Shown here: positions 1 to 9,900 of the stretch, one piece after another
How positions within the stretch are numbered: position 1 is the stretch's first letter
Layout: each line of letters opens with the position of its first letter
NCBI GenBank assembly: GCA_027493955.1
Contig: JAOSJT010000001.1
Location: forward strand, 4,636,552 to 4,700,551
DNA from: Bacteroidia bacterium
Lineage (GTDB): Bacteria; Bacteroidota; Ignavibacteria; SZUA-365
Direction: 5' to 3'
DNA: 64,000 nucleotides
Program-made: the position numbers and the translations under genes
Notes under the pieces: generated by a model
Told to the model about the DNA's origin: nothing
Seen by the model: the letters and a program-made list of their open reading frames with translations, nothing else
Databases searched by the model: none

Positions 1-2
1 TC

Positions 3-503
3 GGTGCGCGGTTGCCGTGGCTCGAGCATGCTCTGAGCGTGCGCTTGCGCGGCGCGACAATCCTTGGCGAGCCCGTGGACGATTTTTTCAATTTCTATGC
101 GGGCGGCATCACCGGCATGCAGGGGTACACGTATTACTCGCTCGGAGGCAATGAACTCGCCGCGGCACAGATCACGTATCGTTTCCCGATCATTTCCAGC
201 ATGGATTTCCGCCTCGGACATGTACTGTTCGACAAGCTCTACGGGGGCGTGTTCATGGACATCGGCGACGCTGTGATGGATCCGGAGCAGTTCACGGTAG
301 GGAATTTGAAGAAGAACGTGGGTTTCGAATTACGGCTGGAGACATTCTCCTTTTCCATGTATCCGACCCGGATATTCTTCAGCGGCGCGTACGGATTGGA
401 TGAGTTCACCCGGACGTTTCAGTTCACCGATGTGACCTACGGCAAAGAGTGGCGCTGGTATTTCGGTATGCTTTTCGGCTTCGATCTGAGCGACGGATTT
501 TAG
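3..503 (+). CDS. C-terminal part of an outer-membrane beta-barrel protein (Omp85/BamA-like)
   Basis: The reading frame is open from the left edge of the window to a TAG at 501-503, so only the last ~166 residues are seen. They show the alternating aromatic and charged pattern of a beta-barrel. A GG..GMQGY stretch is followed by a glycine-rich GGNELAAAQITYRFPI strand, and FMDIGDAV comes later; this resembles the final strands of Omp85/BamA-type surface antigens, where RGY, GGN and EYRFP motifs recur. The extreme C-terminus (FGFDLSDGF) ends in an aromatic residue, as barrel proteins recognised by BAM usually do. I infer an outer-membrane location. The N-terminal domains that would separate BamA, TamA or a propeller-barrel protein lie outside the window. 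Confidence 0.6.
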   Translation, partial: GARLPWLEHALSVRLRGATILGEPVDDFFNFYAGGITGMQGYTYYSLGGNELAAAQITYRFPIISSMDFRLGHVLFDKLYGGVFMDIGDAVMDPEQFTVGNLKKNVGFELRLETFSFSMYPTRIFFSGAYGLDEFTRTFQFTDVTYGKEWRWYFGMLFGFDLSDGF

Positions 504-567
504 CGCAACGCGCAGACAAGAGCATTTTCCCCAAAGCTGCATGGCGCTGTCGGTTCCGACGCGCCAT

Positions 568-596
568 TTGTTTTTCCAGCGGTGAAATTCTATACT
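568..596 (+). promoter_or_regulatory. Candidate promoter of the CHASE2-FecR operon
   Basis: TTGTTT at 568-573 is separated by exactly 17 bases from TATACT at 591-596, which matches TATAAT at five of six positions. The start codon at 637 follows at a normal distance. Sequence-only prediction. Confidence 0.5.
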
Positions 597-636
597 TCGT
601 CGCTGTTTCGACACAACCATAGCTTGATGCTGACGC

Positions 637-2673
637 ATGCGCACCAGTCTGCTCAGGTATCTTTTCCGTCTTGAATACGTCCTTGCCTCGGCACTCGTGC
701 TGGTGCTGGTGTGGTGTATGATCGTCATTTCGGACAATCTTCCCGAGACGGACGATACGTCCTTCCTCAATCCCATCTTTGACCGTATCGATTTTCTGAA
801 CATCGCCGACGTCAGTCTGGACGCCGTATTCGCCGTCCGCGACGCCGAGTTTCCCGATCCGAGGATAAAGGTGGTGAACCTGGGGGAAGTAGCTCCTACG
901 CCCGATGGCAAAATCGCCATGCTGTTGTATAAACTGCACGCCAGCGGGGCCAGAGTTATCGGTCTCGATGTGTTTCTCGATGCGCTGCACGTGGAGCGCT
1001 TTCCGGAGGAGCGCCTGTCGGAGTTCGATGCGCTGGTCCAGGCCCTGCGGGATGTTCCCAACGTCGTTGTGGTATCCGGTTTCGACAAGGAGAGCATGGA
1101 GCCTGAGATTGAATTGCATCCTCTCGTGCTGGAGGCCGATCCCGCGCAGGGATTCGCAAATCTGTGGCCCGATGCCGACGGTGTGGTGCGCCGCTTCCTC
1201 CCCCGCGCGACGGTGGCTGGAGAGGAATGGTATGGACTGCCGGTACGCATGCTGCAGTTGTATGACAGCGGACTCGTCAGCAAGCTGCTGCGTTTACCCG
1301 CGGAACCACAGATCATTTACTACACAGGGACGTATCACCAGTTCGAGTCCGTCCCCATTGATGATGTCGTGTTTGGCACGATGTACGATGACGAGTATTT
1401 CCGGGACGCGATCGTTCTTATCGGTTTTGTGAACGAAGGAGGATTGTTCTATCTCGGCGACACACACAAGACGCCGATGGGGAAAAAGATTGAGGTGGAG
1501 GGGCCGGACATGCCCGGTGTGCTCATCCATGCGAATGTAATCAACATGCTGTTGCGCGACCGCTTCATCGTCCCCGTTCCGGAATGGGTGGATTGGTTGT
1601 TGGTATTCGTCCTGTCATACCTCAGTCTCGCTCTCTACAGAGTGTTGCGCACAAAGGCGCGGAACAGATTTCATGTCGGGCTGCTCATCAGCACGATGCT
1701 GCTGACAGAGGCAGTCATGGTGTTTTTCCTGCCGTTGATCGCATTTTTCTATTTCGATTTGAAGATCAGTTACAACCTGATGGCGACGGGCGCACTGTTG
1801 TTCATCCCCGCCGGCGCCGCGGTGACGAAGATGCAGTACCATCTGGAGCGGCGCAGGTTTGCGCGCAGTATTGGTATCGGGAAGGAGGGAATGCCCGCCG
1901 TGCTTCGCGAGGCCTTCGCCGACGACGAGCCGTTTGTGTCCAACATCCGCCTGCTGCATGCCTGTCTGTGTGGTGTACAGTTTGCCTGGGCATGCGAAAA
2001 CTTGCGGCGTATTCAGGCGGATGGAACAGCACCGGCGACCATGCTCCCCGGGCTCGAAGCGTGGCGCGAGGCGATTCCCGCAGTCCGTAGCGTGTTTACC
2101 GGGAGAGATTCGCGGTCGCTGTCGCGACAGTATTTCTTCCGATATCTGGCCGGAAAGAAGGAAGAGTATCTTCGGGAGAGCTATGTCAAGCAGCTGTTTT
2201 TCACCACGGAGCTTTCCACATTCAATCCCTTTCTCGCGTTCGAGGAATGGGAATTGCTCCTCCCCCACGCGCGGCGGTTGATGCTCGTCCAATTACACGA
2301 GGTGCTGCAACAGCCGCTGTACGCTGTAACAGCACAGGGCGTGCTTCACGTGCAGGGCCGGAAGATTCCGGAAAGTGAACAGGGCAAAATTCGGGAACTT
2401 CCGGAAGGACTGTATTGTACGATGCAGTCGGACGCAGCATCCTTCATTTCATTGTCGCCGTTGTGCGAATGGACCGAGTGCAAAGTGCATCGGAAGGCGG
2501 AACTCTTTATCTTCGCCGCTCTGGTACCGCGGCAGCGGATGCTCGCGACCTTGCCGGTGTATTACGGCTTCGGCCCTGCATGCGAACCTGTCCTTGCGGA
2601 ACCGACGATGGTGAAACTGAGAGAACTGGAACAGCGATTACATTTACACACAACTGACAGAGATCGATCATGA
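637..2673 (+). CDS. CHASE2 domain membrane sensor with an unrecognised cytosolic domain
   Basis: 678 residues. One membrane segment near residues 14-31 is followed by an extracytoplasmic CHASE2 sensor domain (about 50-310). The family hallmarks are visible: VIGLDVFLD near 107, DGVVRRFLP near 183, then IVLIG, D.HKTPMG and GVLIHANVINMLL. Three further membrane helices lie at about 315-400. In most CHASE2 proteins a histidine kinase, adenylate cyclase, GGDEF or Ser/Thr kinase domain follows. Here the last ~275 residues show none of those motifs, so the output is unknown. The stop overlaps the next start (ATGA at 2670-2673), which implies translational coupling to the FecR/TPR protein. CHASE2 and FecR genes are often neighbours in other bacteria. 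Confidence 0.85.
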   Translation: MRTSLLRYLFRLEYVLASALVLVLVWCMIVISDNLPETDDTSFLNPIFDRIDFLNIADVSLDAVFAVRDAEFPDPRIKVVNLGEVAPTPDGKIAMLLYKLHASGARVIGLDVFLDALHVERFPEERLSEFDALVQALRDVPNVVVVSGFDKESMEPEIELHPLVLEADPAQGFANLWPDADGVVRRFLPRATVAGEEWYGLPVRMLQLYDSGLVSKLLRLPAEPQIIYYTGTYHQFESVPIDDVVFGTMYDDEYFRDAIVLIGFVNEGGLFYLGDTHKTPMGKKIEVEGPDMPGVLIHANVINMLLRDRFIVPVPEWVDWLLVFVLSYLSLALYRVLRTKARNRFHVGLLISTMLLTEAVMVFFLPLIAFFYFDLKISYNLMATGALLFIPAGAAVTKMQYHLERRRFARSIGIGKEGMPAVLREAFADDEPFVSNIRLLHACLCGVQFAWACENLRRIQADGTAPATMLPGLEAWREAIPAVRSVFTGRDSRSLSRQYFFRYLAGKKEEYLRESYVKQLFFTTELSTFNPFLAFEEWELLLPHARRLMLVQLHEVLQQPLYAVTAQGVLHVQGRKIPESEQGKIRELPEGLYCTMQSDAASFISLSPLCEWTECKVHRKAELFIFAALVPRQRMLATLPVYYGFGPACEPVLAEPTMVKLRELEQRLHLHTTDRDRS

Positions 2674-3614
2674 CACACATACGAGCTATTGTTCTGGCAA
2701 CCTGCCTCTTGCTGTTGCCTGCTGTGTTGACGGCGCAGAGTTTTACGGTGATGAGTCTCAAGGGCAAGGTGGAGGTCAAGATGGGAGGGAAGAAGAAAGC
2801 CGCGTGGAAAGCGGTGAGCATCGGTGACCAGCTCACCGGAGAGGATGTGCTTCGTACCTCTTTCGCCAGTTACGCCAAACTGATGATGGATCAGAAACGC
2901 CTCGTGAGTATTGACGAAAACAGCAGCATGAAGCTGAAGGAGTTCGTGCAGAAGGGCGCTACCCCAGCCGCAGGTGCGTCCGGCAAGTTGCTGCAGTATG
3001 CCGCGGCGCAGATGCGGAAGTCGCGCGACAATAAACAGGAAAATGTGTTCGGCGCCGTGCGTGGCGACATGGACGTGGTGAGTGCCGCATTTCCGAAGCA
3101 GCACCTGATGACCACCAAACCACTGTTTCGCTGGGTTGATCCCGCACAGCACGGGAAATACGAGCTTGTCCTGCTCGACGATTCCTTTACTGTTATCGCC
3201 CGCATGCAAACCGAACATCAGTCGCTGCAGTATCTGGCGGAAACGGCCATCCTGCTCGAGAATGACCGCGAGTACCATTGGCGGGTTCGCAGAATGACGG
3301 ACGGACTGGAGAGCGGTGTGGAATCGTTTCGCATCCTCCCCCGCGACACCATCGATGCCATTCGCAAGGAACTCGAACGTCTCGATACCGAACTCCGCGG
3401 CATGAATGCCGACGACGTGACGCTGCATCTCATCCGTGGCATCTATTTCGAACAGAAAGGTCTGTATACCGATGCCTTCAACGAATACAGCGAAACGGTG
3501 CGTCTCGCGCCGGACGTGGCCGAATACCGCGACATGCTTCGTTCGCTGCTCTTCCAGATGAAGCTGTACAATGAGGAGGAGCAATTGGTCCCTCCCGGGC
3601 CCGAGAATAAATAG
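2670..3614 (+). CDS. Secreted FecR-like protein with TPR-like C-terminus
   Basis: 314 residues. A signal peptide (about 1-22, ending LPAVLTAQ) leads to a FecR-like segment: residues ~24-90 contain the GKVEVK, IGDQL..EDVLRT and SYAKLMMDQKRLVSIDENS pattern, including the typical 'G..L.....l.T...S.a.l...d.s.i.l.....l' spacing. A middle domain (about 145-225) looks beta-rich. The C-terminal ~80 residues include GIYFEQKGLYTDAFNEYSET, a TPR-type helix pair. The protein is predicted to be periplasmic. Its overlap with the CHASE2 gene suggests that the two form one signalling or envelope unit, possibly with the FecR part presenting a ligand to CHASE2; that is inference. No sigma factor or TonB receptor is nearby, so this is not a classical FecR anti-sigma system. 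Confidence 0.75.
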   Translation: MTHIRAIVLATCLLLLPAVLTAQSFTVMSLKGKVEVKMGGKKKAAWKAVSIGDQLTGEDVLRTSFASYAKLMMDQKRLVSIDENSSMKLKEFVQKGATPAAGASGKLLQYAAAQMRKSRDNKQENVFGAVRGDMDVVSAAFPKQHLMTTKPLFRWVDPAQHGKYELVLLDDSFTVIARMQTEHQSLQYLAETAILLENDREYHWRVRRMTDGLESGVESFRILPRDTIDAIRKELERLDTELRGMNADDVTLHLIRGIYFEQKGLYTDAFNEYSETVRLAPDVAEYRDMLRSLLFQMKLYNEEEQLVPPGPENK

Positions 3615-3876
3615 GCTCGCAATCGTACCCGCAGCGCTTCCTGATGGCTCGTTGAGGTCAGGCGATGCGCTGCTCTGCCGCCGTCGTACAGGCCACGGCA
3701 TGACGTCCCCGGGTGCAGAAAAAGATTGCAGCAAGCGGCTCGCACTGGGATAGCGCCGGTGTTCGCTCGCTTTCTCTTTCCGCTGCACGTTCCACATGCC
3801 CTCGCTCCATCATTTCTCGGCGTGGGTCAGTGATCTCTCCGATGATCCGGACCCGCTGTCGGTCGATTTTTCACAT

Positions 3877-3905
3877 TTGCCTTTGAGCTCGAAATCCGCT
3901 ATCAT
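3877..3905 (+). promoter_or_regulatory. Candidate promoter of the giant anchor-D gene
   Basis: TTGCCT at 3877-3882, a 17-base spacer, then TATCAT at 3900-3905 (five of six bases of TATAAT). It lies inside the longest possible reading frame, which opens at 3796. This supports a downstream translation start near 3949. Confidence 0.45.
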
Positions 3906-3948
3906 TTTAGTTGAATCTGAAGCAAAACCGGATGTAGCGTATCGCAAT

Positions 3949-6900
3949 TTGATAAGGACGTTGCTCATACCCTTCGTCGCTGTAATGTCGATGGTGTACA
4001 TTGCGAGCGCACAGAACACCGGGACCACAGGTTCCGGTACGACGTCCGGCGGCCCGGGCACGACGCCGCGGATACAGAATGTCGGCAAATGGGTGGAGCA
4101 GGAGACGGAGGTCCCGGTACGCGGGCTCATGGGTATTGCGATGGCGGATACCGGAAACGGGTACGCCGTGGGCGACGTGGACGTGATTTTCGGACGCACC
4201 GGTGTACTTCGCAAGCGCGCGGGCGATCCACTGTGGCGCCCTATCCCCCCCTCCGCGTTTTCTCCCCCTCTCAATATTGCGCTCACTTCCTGGGCGCAGG
4301 ACGTGTACGCGATTCCGAACTCCGGTGTGGCCTTCATTTCCTGGCGTGACGACTACCGCAGTCTGATTTACAAGACAGTCAATTACGGTCAGTCCTGGTT
4401 CAACGTCTCCCCGCTCAATCCGATACTGTACGGTACACGATTCGCCATCTCCTTCCGGGATAACCGCGAAGGTATGATCGTCGGCGAGGGACCCGGCAGG
4501 GCGCATCGCACGCTCGATGGCGGCATTGTCTGGACCAATCACTCCATCGCCTCGAACGAGCCATTCACGGACGTAAAATTTTCCGGCACATATTGGAACG
4601 TGATCGGCGGCGAGAACACATATTTCCGCTACAACGTCATCAGCGACAAGTGGTTCGATTTTTCATTCAAGAATGCGCAGGAATTTTTTCCGACGCATCT
4701 CAAATTCACCTTTATCGACGACGACCACGCGTACGCGTCGGGATATAACAACAAATCCTCGAATCACATTCTCGGCACGACCGACGGAGGACGAAGCTGG
4801 CACCCCATTCCCCAGCAGCCGCCGTTCGGAACGAATGCGGAAGGACACAAAGGAATATATTTCTTCGACAGGGCCAAGGGTTGGGCTGCGAGTAACCACA
4901 ATGAGTTCGCGTACACTGCGGACGGCGGCTATTCGTGGACGATGTATCCTCCCCAATTGCTCGGCGGGAAGACCTACCGCCCGGTCAACAAGATGATTTT
5001 TCTGAATGAAGCGGTGGGATGGGCTGTCGGCGGAGTGCAGCGTACCTCCGGCTATCTCAGTGTGTCCGACGGCTGGATCTTCAAATGGGAAGGCACGATG
5101 TATCCCGACATCTCCACCACAGCGGCGGATGTGTTTTTTGATACACTGTCCTGCGGGGATTTTGTCGATCTGGAAATACCGATTATCAACTCCGGTTCCG
5201 GTACGCTTACCATACCACCGGCCGGGGCGACGTTGAGTCACCCGGAGTTCAGCGTCGTGCAGCCGACATTGCCGTTGATCATCCCTCCCGGGATGTCGAA
5301 AAGCATCACCATCCGTTGGCAGCCGGTGCCGGGATATTTCGGTCCGACGCCCGCCGGCGCGGAATTACAGCTTCGCTCGAACGACGATCCGCACTCCCCG
5401 TGGCGCATCAAACTCAATGGCCTTCGCCGCGTTTCGCATCTTGTGCATCCTTTCGCACTGACCTTCCCGCGATCCTGCACGGGCGATCTGAGTGTTGCCG
5501 TACTCAAGACCAGCACGAACGGCAATTTCCCGTCCGTGATACGCGACTTACAGGTCTATTCGGATAGAGGAGAACTCGTGCTCGTCAATCACGCGATAGG
5601 CGATACGCTGCGCAGCCCCGATTCTCTGGTGTTTCACTACAGGAGCACGAAAAGCGGGGCGTTCAGCGGAGGGATCACCATTGAAAGCGGCTTCGCGACC
5701 TGTCCGGAAAAAACGAATCTCTCCTTCAGCGGTCAGGCCGTTTCCAGCGAATTGAAACCGCAACCTTCCGTCCTCGTCATCGGGGATGTCTGCGTGGGTG
5801 CGAGCGTCACGCAGCATGTGGGATTGGAAAACGTCGGAACGGAGAAGGCGCATATCGTTTCCGTCGAGAGGGTCTCCGGAAGTACAGACATCACGCTGTC
5901 GGCCGACAGCGGGCTTACGGCAATCGTCGGCGGTCAAATCGTCGCGCCGGTGCGCTTCACCCCGTCGCAGCCGGATACCGCAATCATCAGCACCGTATTT
6001 CGCGTGATTTCGGGTCCTTGCCTCGATACCGCAGAGGTGATAGTGCGCGCGCGCGGCGTATCCACCGTGGTGCGCATGCAACCAGACTCGCTGCTGCGTA
6101 TCGGCGTCGTGCCGCTGGGCAAACCGGCGTCGACATCGTTCCTCCTGGAGAATCTCGCCGCAATGGATGCCGAGGTGACCTCGATTACGGTCGTCCCGCC
6201 TGTCCCGGGCCTGTCGCTGTCGCTGCCCTCTTTCCCGCTCGAAATCGCGTCACTCGGGAAGTTGTCCGTACCGGTCACCTGGACGCCGACCTCCTCCGAT
6301 TCACTGCTCGCCCGCATTCGCATCATCACCGCGCAACCGTGTCCGGACACACTCACACTGCTCCTGGAACTCGTGAGCGATGAAATGCCGCTGATTGTCG
6401 TGCAGGACGCGCTGATCTTCCCGACACAAACCTGCGACGACGCGGTGCTCGATTCCCTGCGGGTGGGGAACGAAGGGCATCAGCCGTTGCGTATCGATCG
6501 GCTGGATCTGGCCGGCAGCAACCCTGCGGATTTCCGTGTTGTTGGTCCGCCATTGCCATTGATTATCCCGCCAGGCGGACATGCGTACATCTATCTTTCC
6601 TACAAGGCGGACAGGAATACGGTGGCGAGCGCGCTGCTGCGTATCGGACACAACGACATCAGTAAGGGCAGGGAGAGCGTCGTCCAACTCAACGCTCGTC
6701 GGAAAGTCCAGACCCTGACGGTGGAAGGGGACACGCTGTCTCCCGTTACCGGTTGCGTCGGTACCGTACCGGTGCGGCGATTGGTGTTGAAGAACCTGAA
6801 CTCGGACGCACTGCAGCTCCTGCGCATCGAGCAGCTTGCCGGATCGCCGGCCGCTACGCTGTCGCATCCTCCGGTACCGCGTTCCATCGAACCCTATGAC

Positions 6901-9900
6901 TCCGTAATTGTGGAAATCCGCGCCGCGGCAGCAAACAAGGATTTGTACGACGTTGTGTTGCGCATTACCACCGACCCCTGTTTTGAACAGCGGACACTGA
7001 CGCTGAAAGCGGGCGTGTGGACACCGCGTCTGCGCATCGATCCCGACCCGGTAGCGTTTGGTATACGGTCGCAGCTCGATGCGAGTGCCTTGCCGGTAAC
7101 CTTCCACAACGACGATACCGTCGCGATGCTCATCTCAGCCGTGCAGCTGAACGTCCCGAACGCGAGCATGTCACTCCGTCACAGCGTGAGTTACCCCTTC
7201 CTCCTCGCAGCGGACTCATCGTTCCAGGTATCCGTGGAACTCAACAGCGTGAAAGACACCGGCCGCGTGCTCGCGTCGCTTTGCGCGATACTGAGCGCGC
7301 CTTGCGCCGATACTGTGTGCGCGGCCGTCACCGCGGAGTTCCGGCCCGGATCCCTGCTGCTTTCACCTTCGCCGCTGCAGTGCGTTCTCGCACATTGCGA
7401 TACGGTTCGTTGTGATACCATCATCGTACACAATCCCCTGACGGTACCGCAACGGGTCAAGGCTTCGGTTTCGCCGGTGGATGTATTTTCGATTCCGGTC
7501 GGCATGGAGGAATTCACATTGCTCCCGGGAGCATCCGTCGCGTTGAGCGTCTGCGCGCGTCTCGAAGGGGTGGATCTGGCGAGCGGTTTACTTGCGCTGG
7601 ATGCCAGTGAGGGCTATGCTACGGTGCCGCTCAACGCGGTGCGCGACGCCGGCACACTTGCGCTCAGCGACACGCTGGATGGAGGAAATATCCCGTACTG
7701 TGAGACGACGCGCGTTGTTGAACTCAGTGTTGCCAATCCCGGGCTGCTCTCGATTAGCATCAGCGCGGCAGCCGTTTCCGCTGGGACCTGGACCTTGCTC
7801 ACGCCGCTGCCGGTGACGGTGCTTCCCGGCGCGAGCCGCGAGCTTCGCCTGCGCTTTACACCTGTACGCAGAGGGGAAGCCGATGCCGCCACGCTGCGTC
7901 TGACGGTGCGGAGCAGAACCTGCGTGCGCGAACAGGTGGTACAGCTGCGTGGCCGGCATGGCAGCGCCTACCTCGAGACGGTGCCGACATCCCTGGTTTT
8001 CGCCAACGTCAACCTCGGTACGCAGCAGACACGACAGCTGCAATTGCTGAATCTGAATATGGGCGGCTTGCGTCTGCGGGATATACGCAGCAACAACGAC
8101 AGGTTCACCGTAAGCATGTCGCTGCCGCGCAACGTGGACAGCGCCGGCAGTGTGTCGCTGCCTGTGACTTTCGCGCCGATCGCTCTGGGCAACGCATTCG
8201 CCACGCTCTGTCTCATCTTCGACCGACCCTGTCCCGACACGCTTTGCGTGCATCTGGAGGGGACCTCCGTTGAAGGCGTGCTGCGCTTCGATCCCCTGAG
8301 CATGGGTTTCGACACATTGCTGCAATGTCAGAGCGACACCACCATCGCCAGAATGAGCAATACCGGCACGGTACCCATCACCCTGCGCAGCAGCAATATC
8401 GCCGGACCGGGCGCGGGCGCATACAGTGTGCTCAATCCCATTTCATCCGATGAAATTCTCCAGCCGGGATTGGCGCGCGAATTCCGCATCCGCTTTGCGC
8501 CGGCTTCCGAAGCCGACGGCACTGTGGAAGCGACCTTGTTCATCGCCAGCGACGCGCCGCTGCAGCCGGTTACCGAATTGCGCCTGAGCGGTGAGCGCCG
8601 GACGCAGATGACGTCCGGGTCCGTTTCTCTCGACCTCGGCCAGGTGATACAAGGCGCGGCGATCACACGCACGGTGACCGTTGGCAACACGGGGTCTGCG
8701 ACGGTGCGTATCGGTGGTGCGGCCGGCCCGGCGGGGTGGAGTCTGAGCACCGCTGTACCGTACCTGATCCCGGCGGGGCAGAACGGCGCTGTGGACCTTC
8801 GCATCGTTCCCCAGCAGGGCGGGAGCATGCGCGACACCATTCGGCTGTTGCTCGGGCCCTGCGGCGGCGTGTACGAAGTGATTGTCACCGGCAACGCCGT
8901 GCAGCGTTTTATCGTCACCGACCTGCATCTGGGTACGTTGCCTTTCTGCCGCAGTGCCGAGGGCCTGGTGACGCTGCGCAACAACAGCGGTGCGCCGGCA
9001 CGCATCGATTCACTGCGTATCACCGGGTCGCATGCCTCCCGTTTCAGCATTCTTTCCGCTCCCGCGCTGCCGCTGTGGCTGGCGCCTGCGTCGGAGCAGC
9101 AGCTCACCCTGCGCTGTACCCCGCTTGCGGACGACCGCGGCGGCATTTTCGCGACCCTGGAAGTGCACGCGGAGGTGGAAGGCGCGGGCGTGCAATTCGC
9201 TTCCACAGTGCAAGCCGAGATTCTGTCCTCGACACTCGATGCACCAAACGTCGTGGATGCCGGCGCTGCGCCGCTTGGTGACGCCACCCTGCCACAGGCC
9301 CTCGTTCTGCGCAACAACACCGCCTGGCCGCATCGCTTCGACGGTATCGCCCATGCGACTGCGCGTTTGCGCATAGACGGCGCGCTTGCCGTTACCGCGC
9401 AGCCCGGCGACAGTATCGTGCTTCAGCTCCGCGCATACCCCGATATGCCGGGCGTGCTGTACGACACTTTGATTTTGCGCTACATCGAGCCATGCGCTGC
9501 GCTGGATACCATCATCGTCCGCAGTGAGGGAACGGGCGACGTACTGCCGCTGCGCTTCAGCATCGGTACGTACAGCGGCGCGCCGGGCGACACCGTTGCT
9601 ATTGCCCTGGTCATGGATCGCGACATCAGCGGTTTCCCGGTGGGAGATTGGACGGCGGGCATCGGCTTCAATCCCAGCATGCTCTATCCTCTGGATCTTG
9701 TGACCACTGGCACGATATCCTCCACGATGACGACGAGCTTCGACTGGCAGCGCGGCGAGGGCGTGGTGTCCATGCATGCAACCGGCGCACCGTCCGCGTC
9801 CGCAGGTAACATCCTGATTATCGTGCGCTGCCTTGTGCTCATCGGCAATGATATACAGACGCCGCTGGAGCCACGTTCGGTGGATTTCGCGCATCCCGTG

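Noticed and set aside
330-1316. Long minus-strand open frame opposite the CHASE2 gene
   Set aside because: It overlaps a well-supported gene, has no recognisable domain, and its residue make-up is that of an antisense reading of GC-rich coding sequence. The frames at 2562-3797, 9010-10320 and 45145-46998 are rejected for the same reason.
3796-3948. Use of ATG 3796 as the start of the giant protein
   Set aside because: It would place ~51 hydrophilic residues before the signal peptide and upstream of the best promoter. Not excluded, only less likely.
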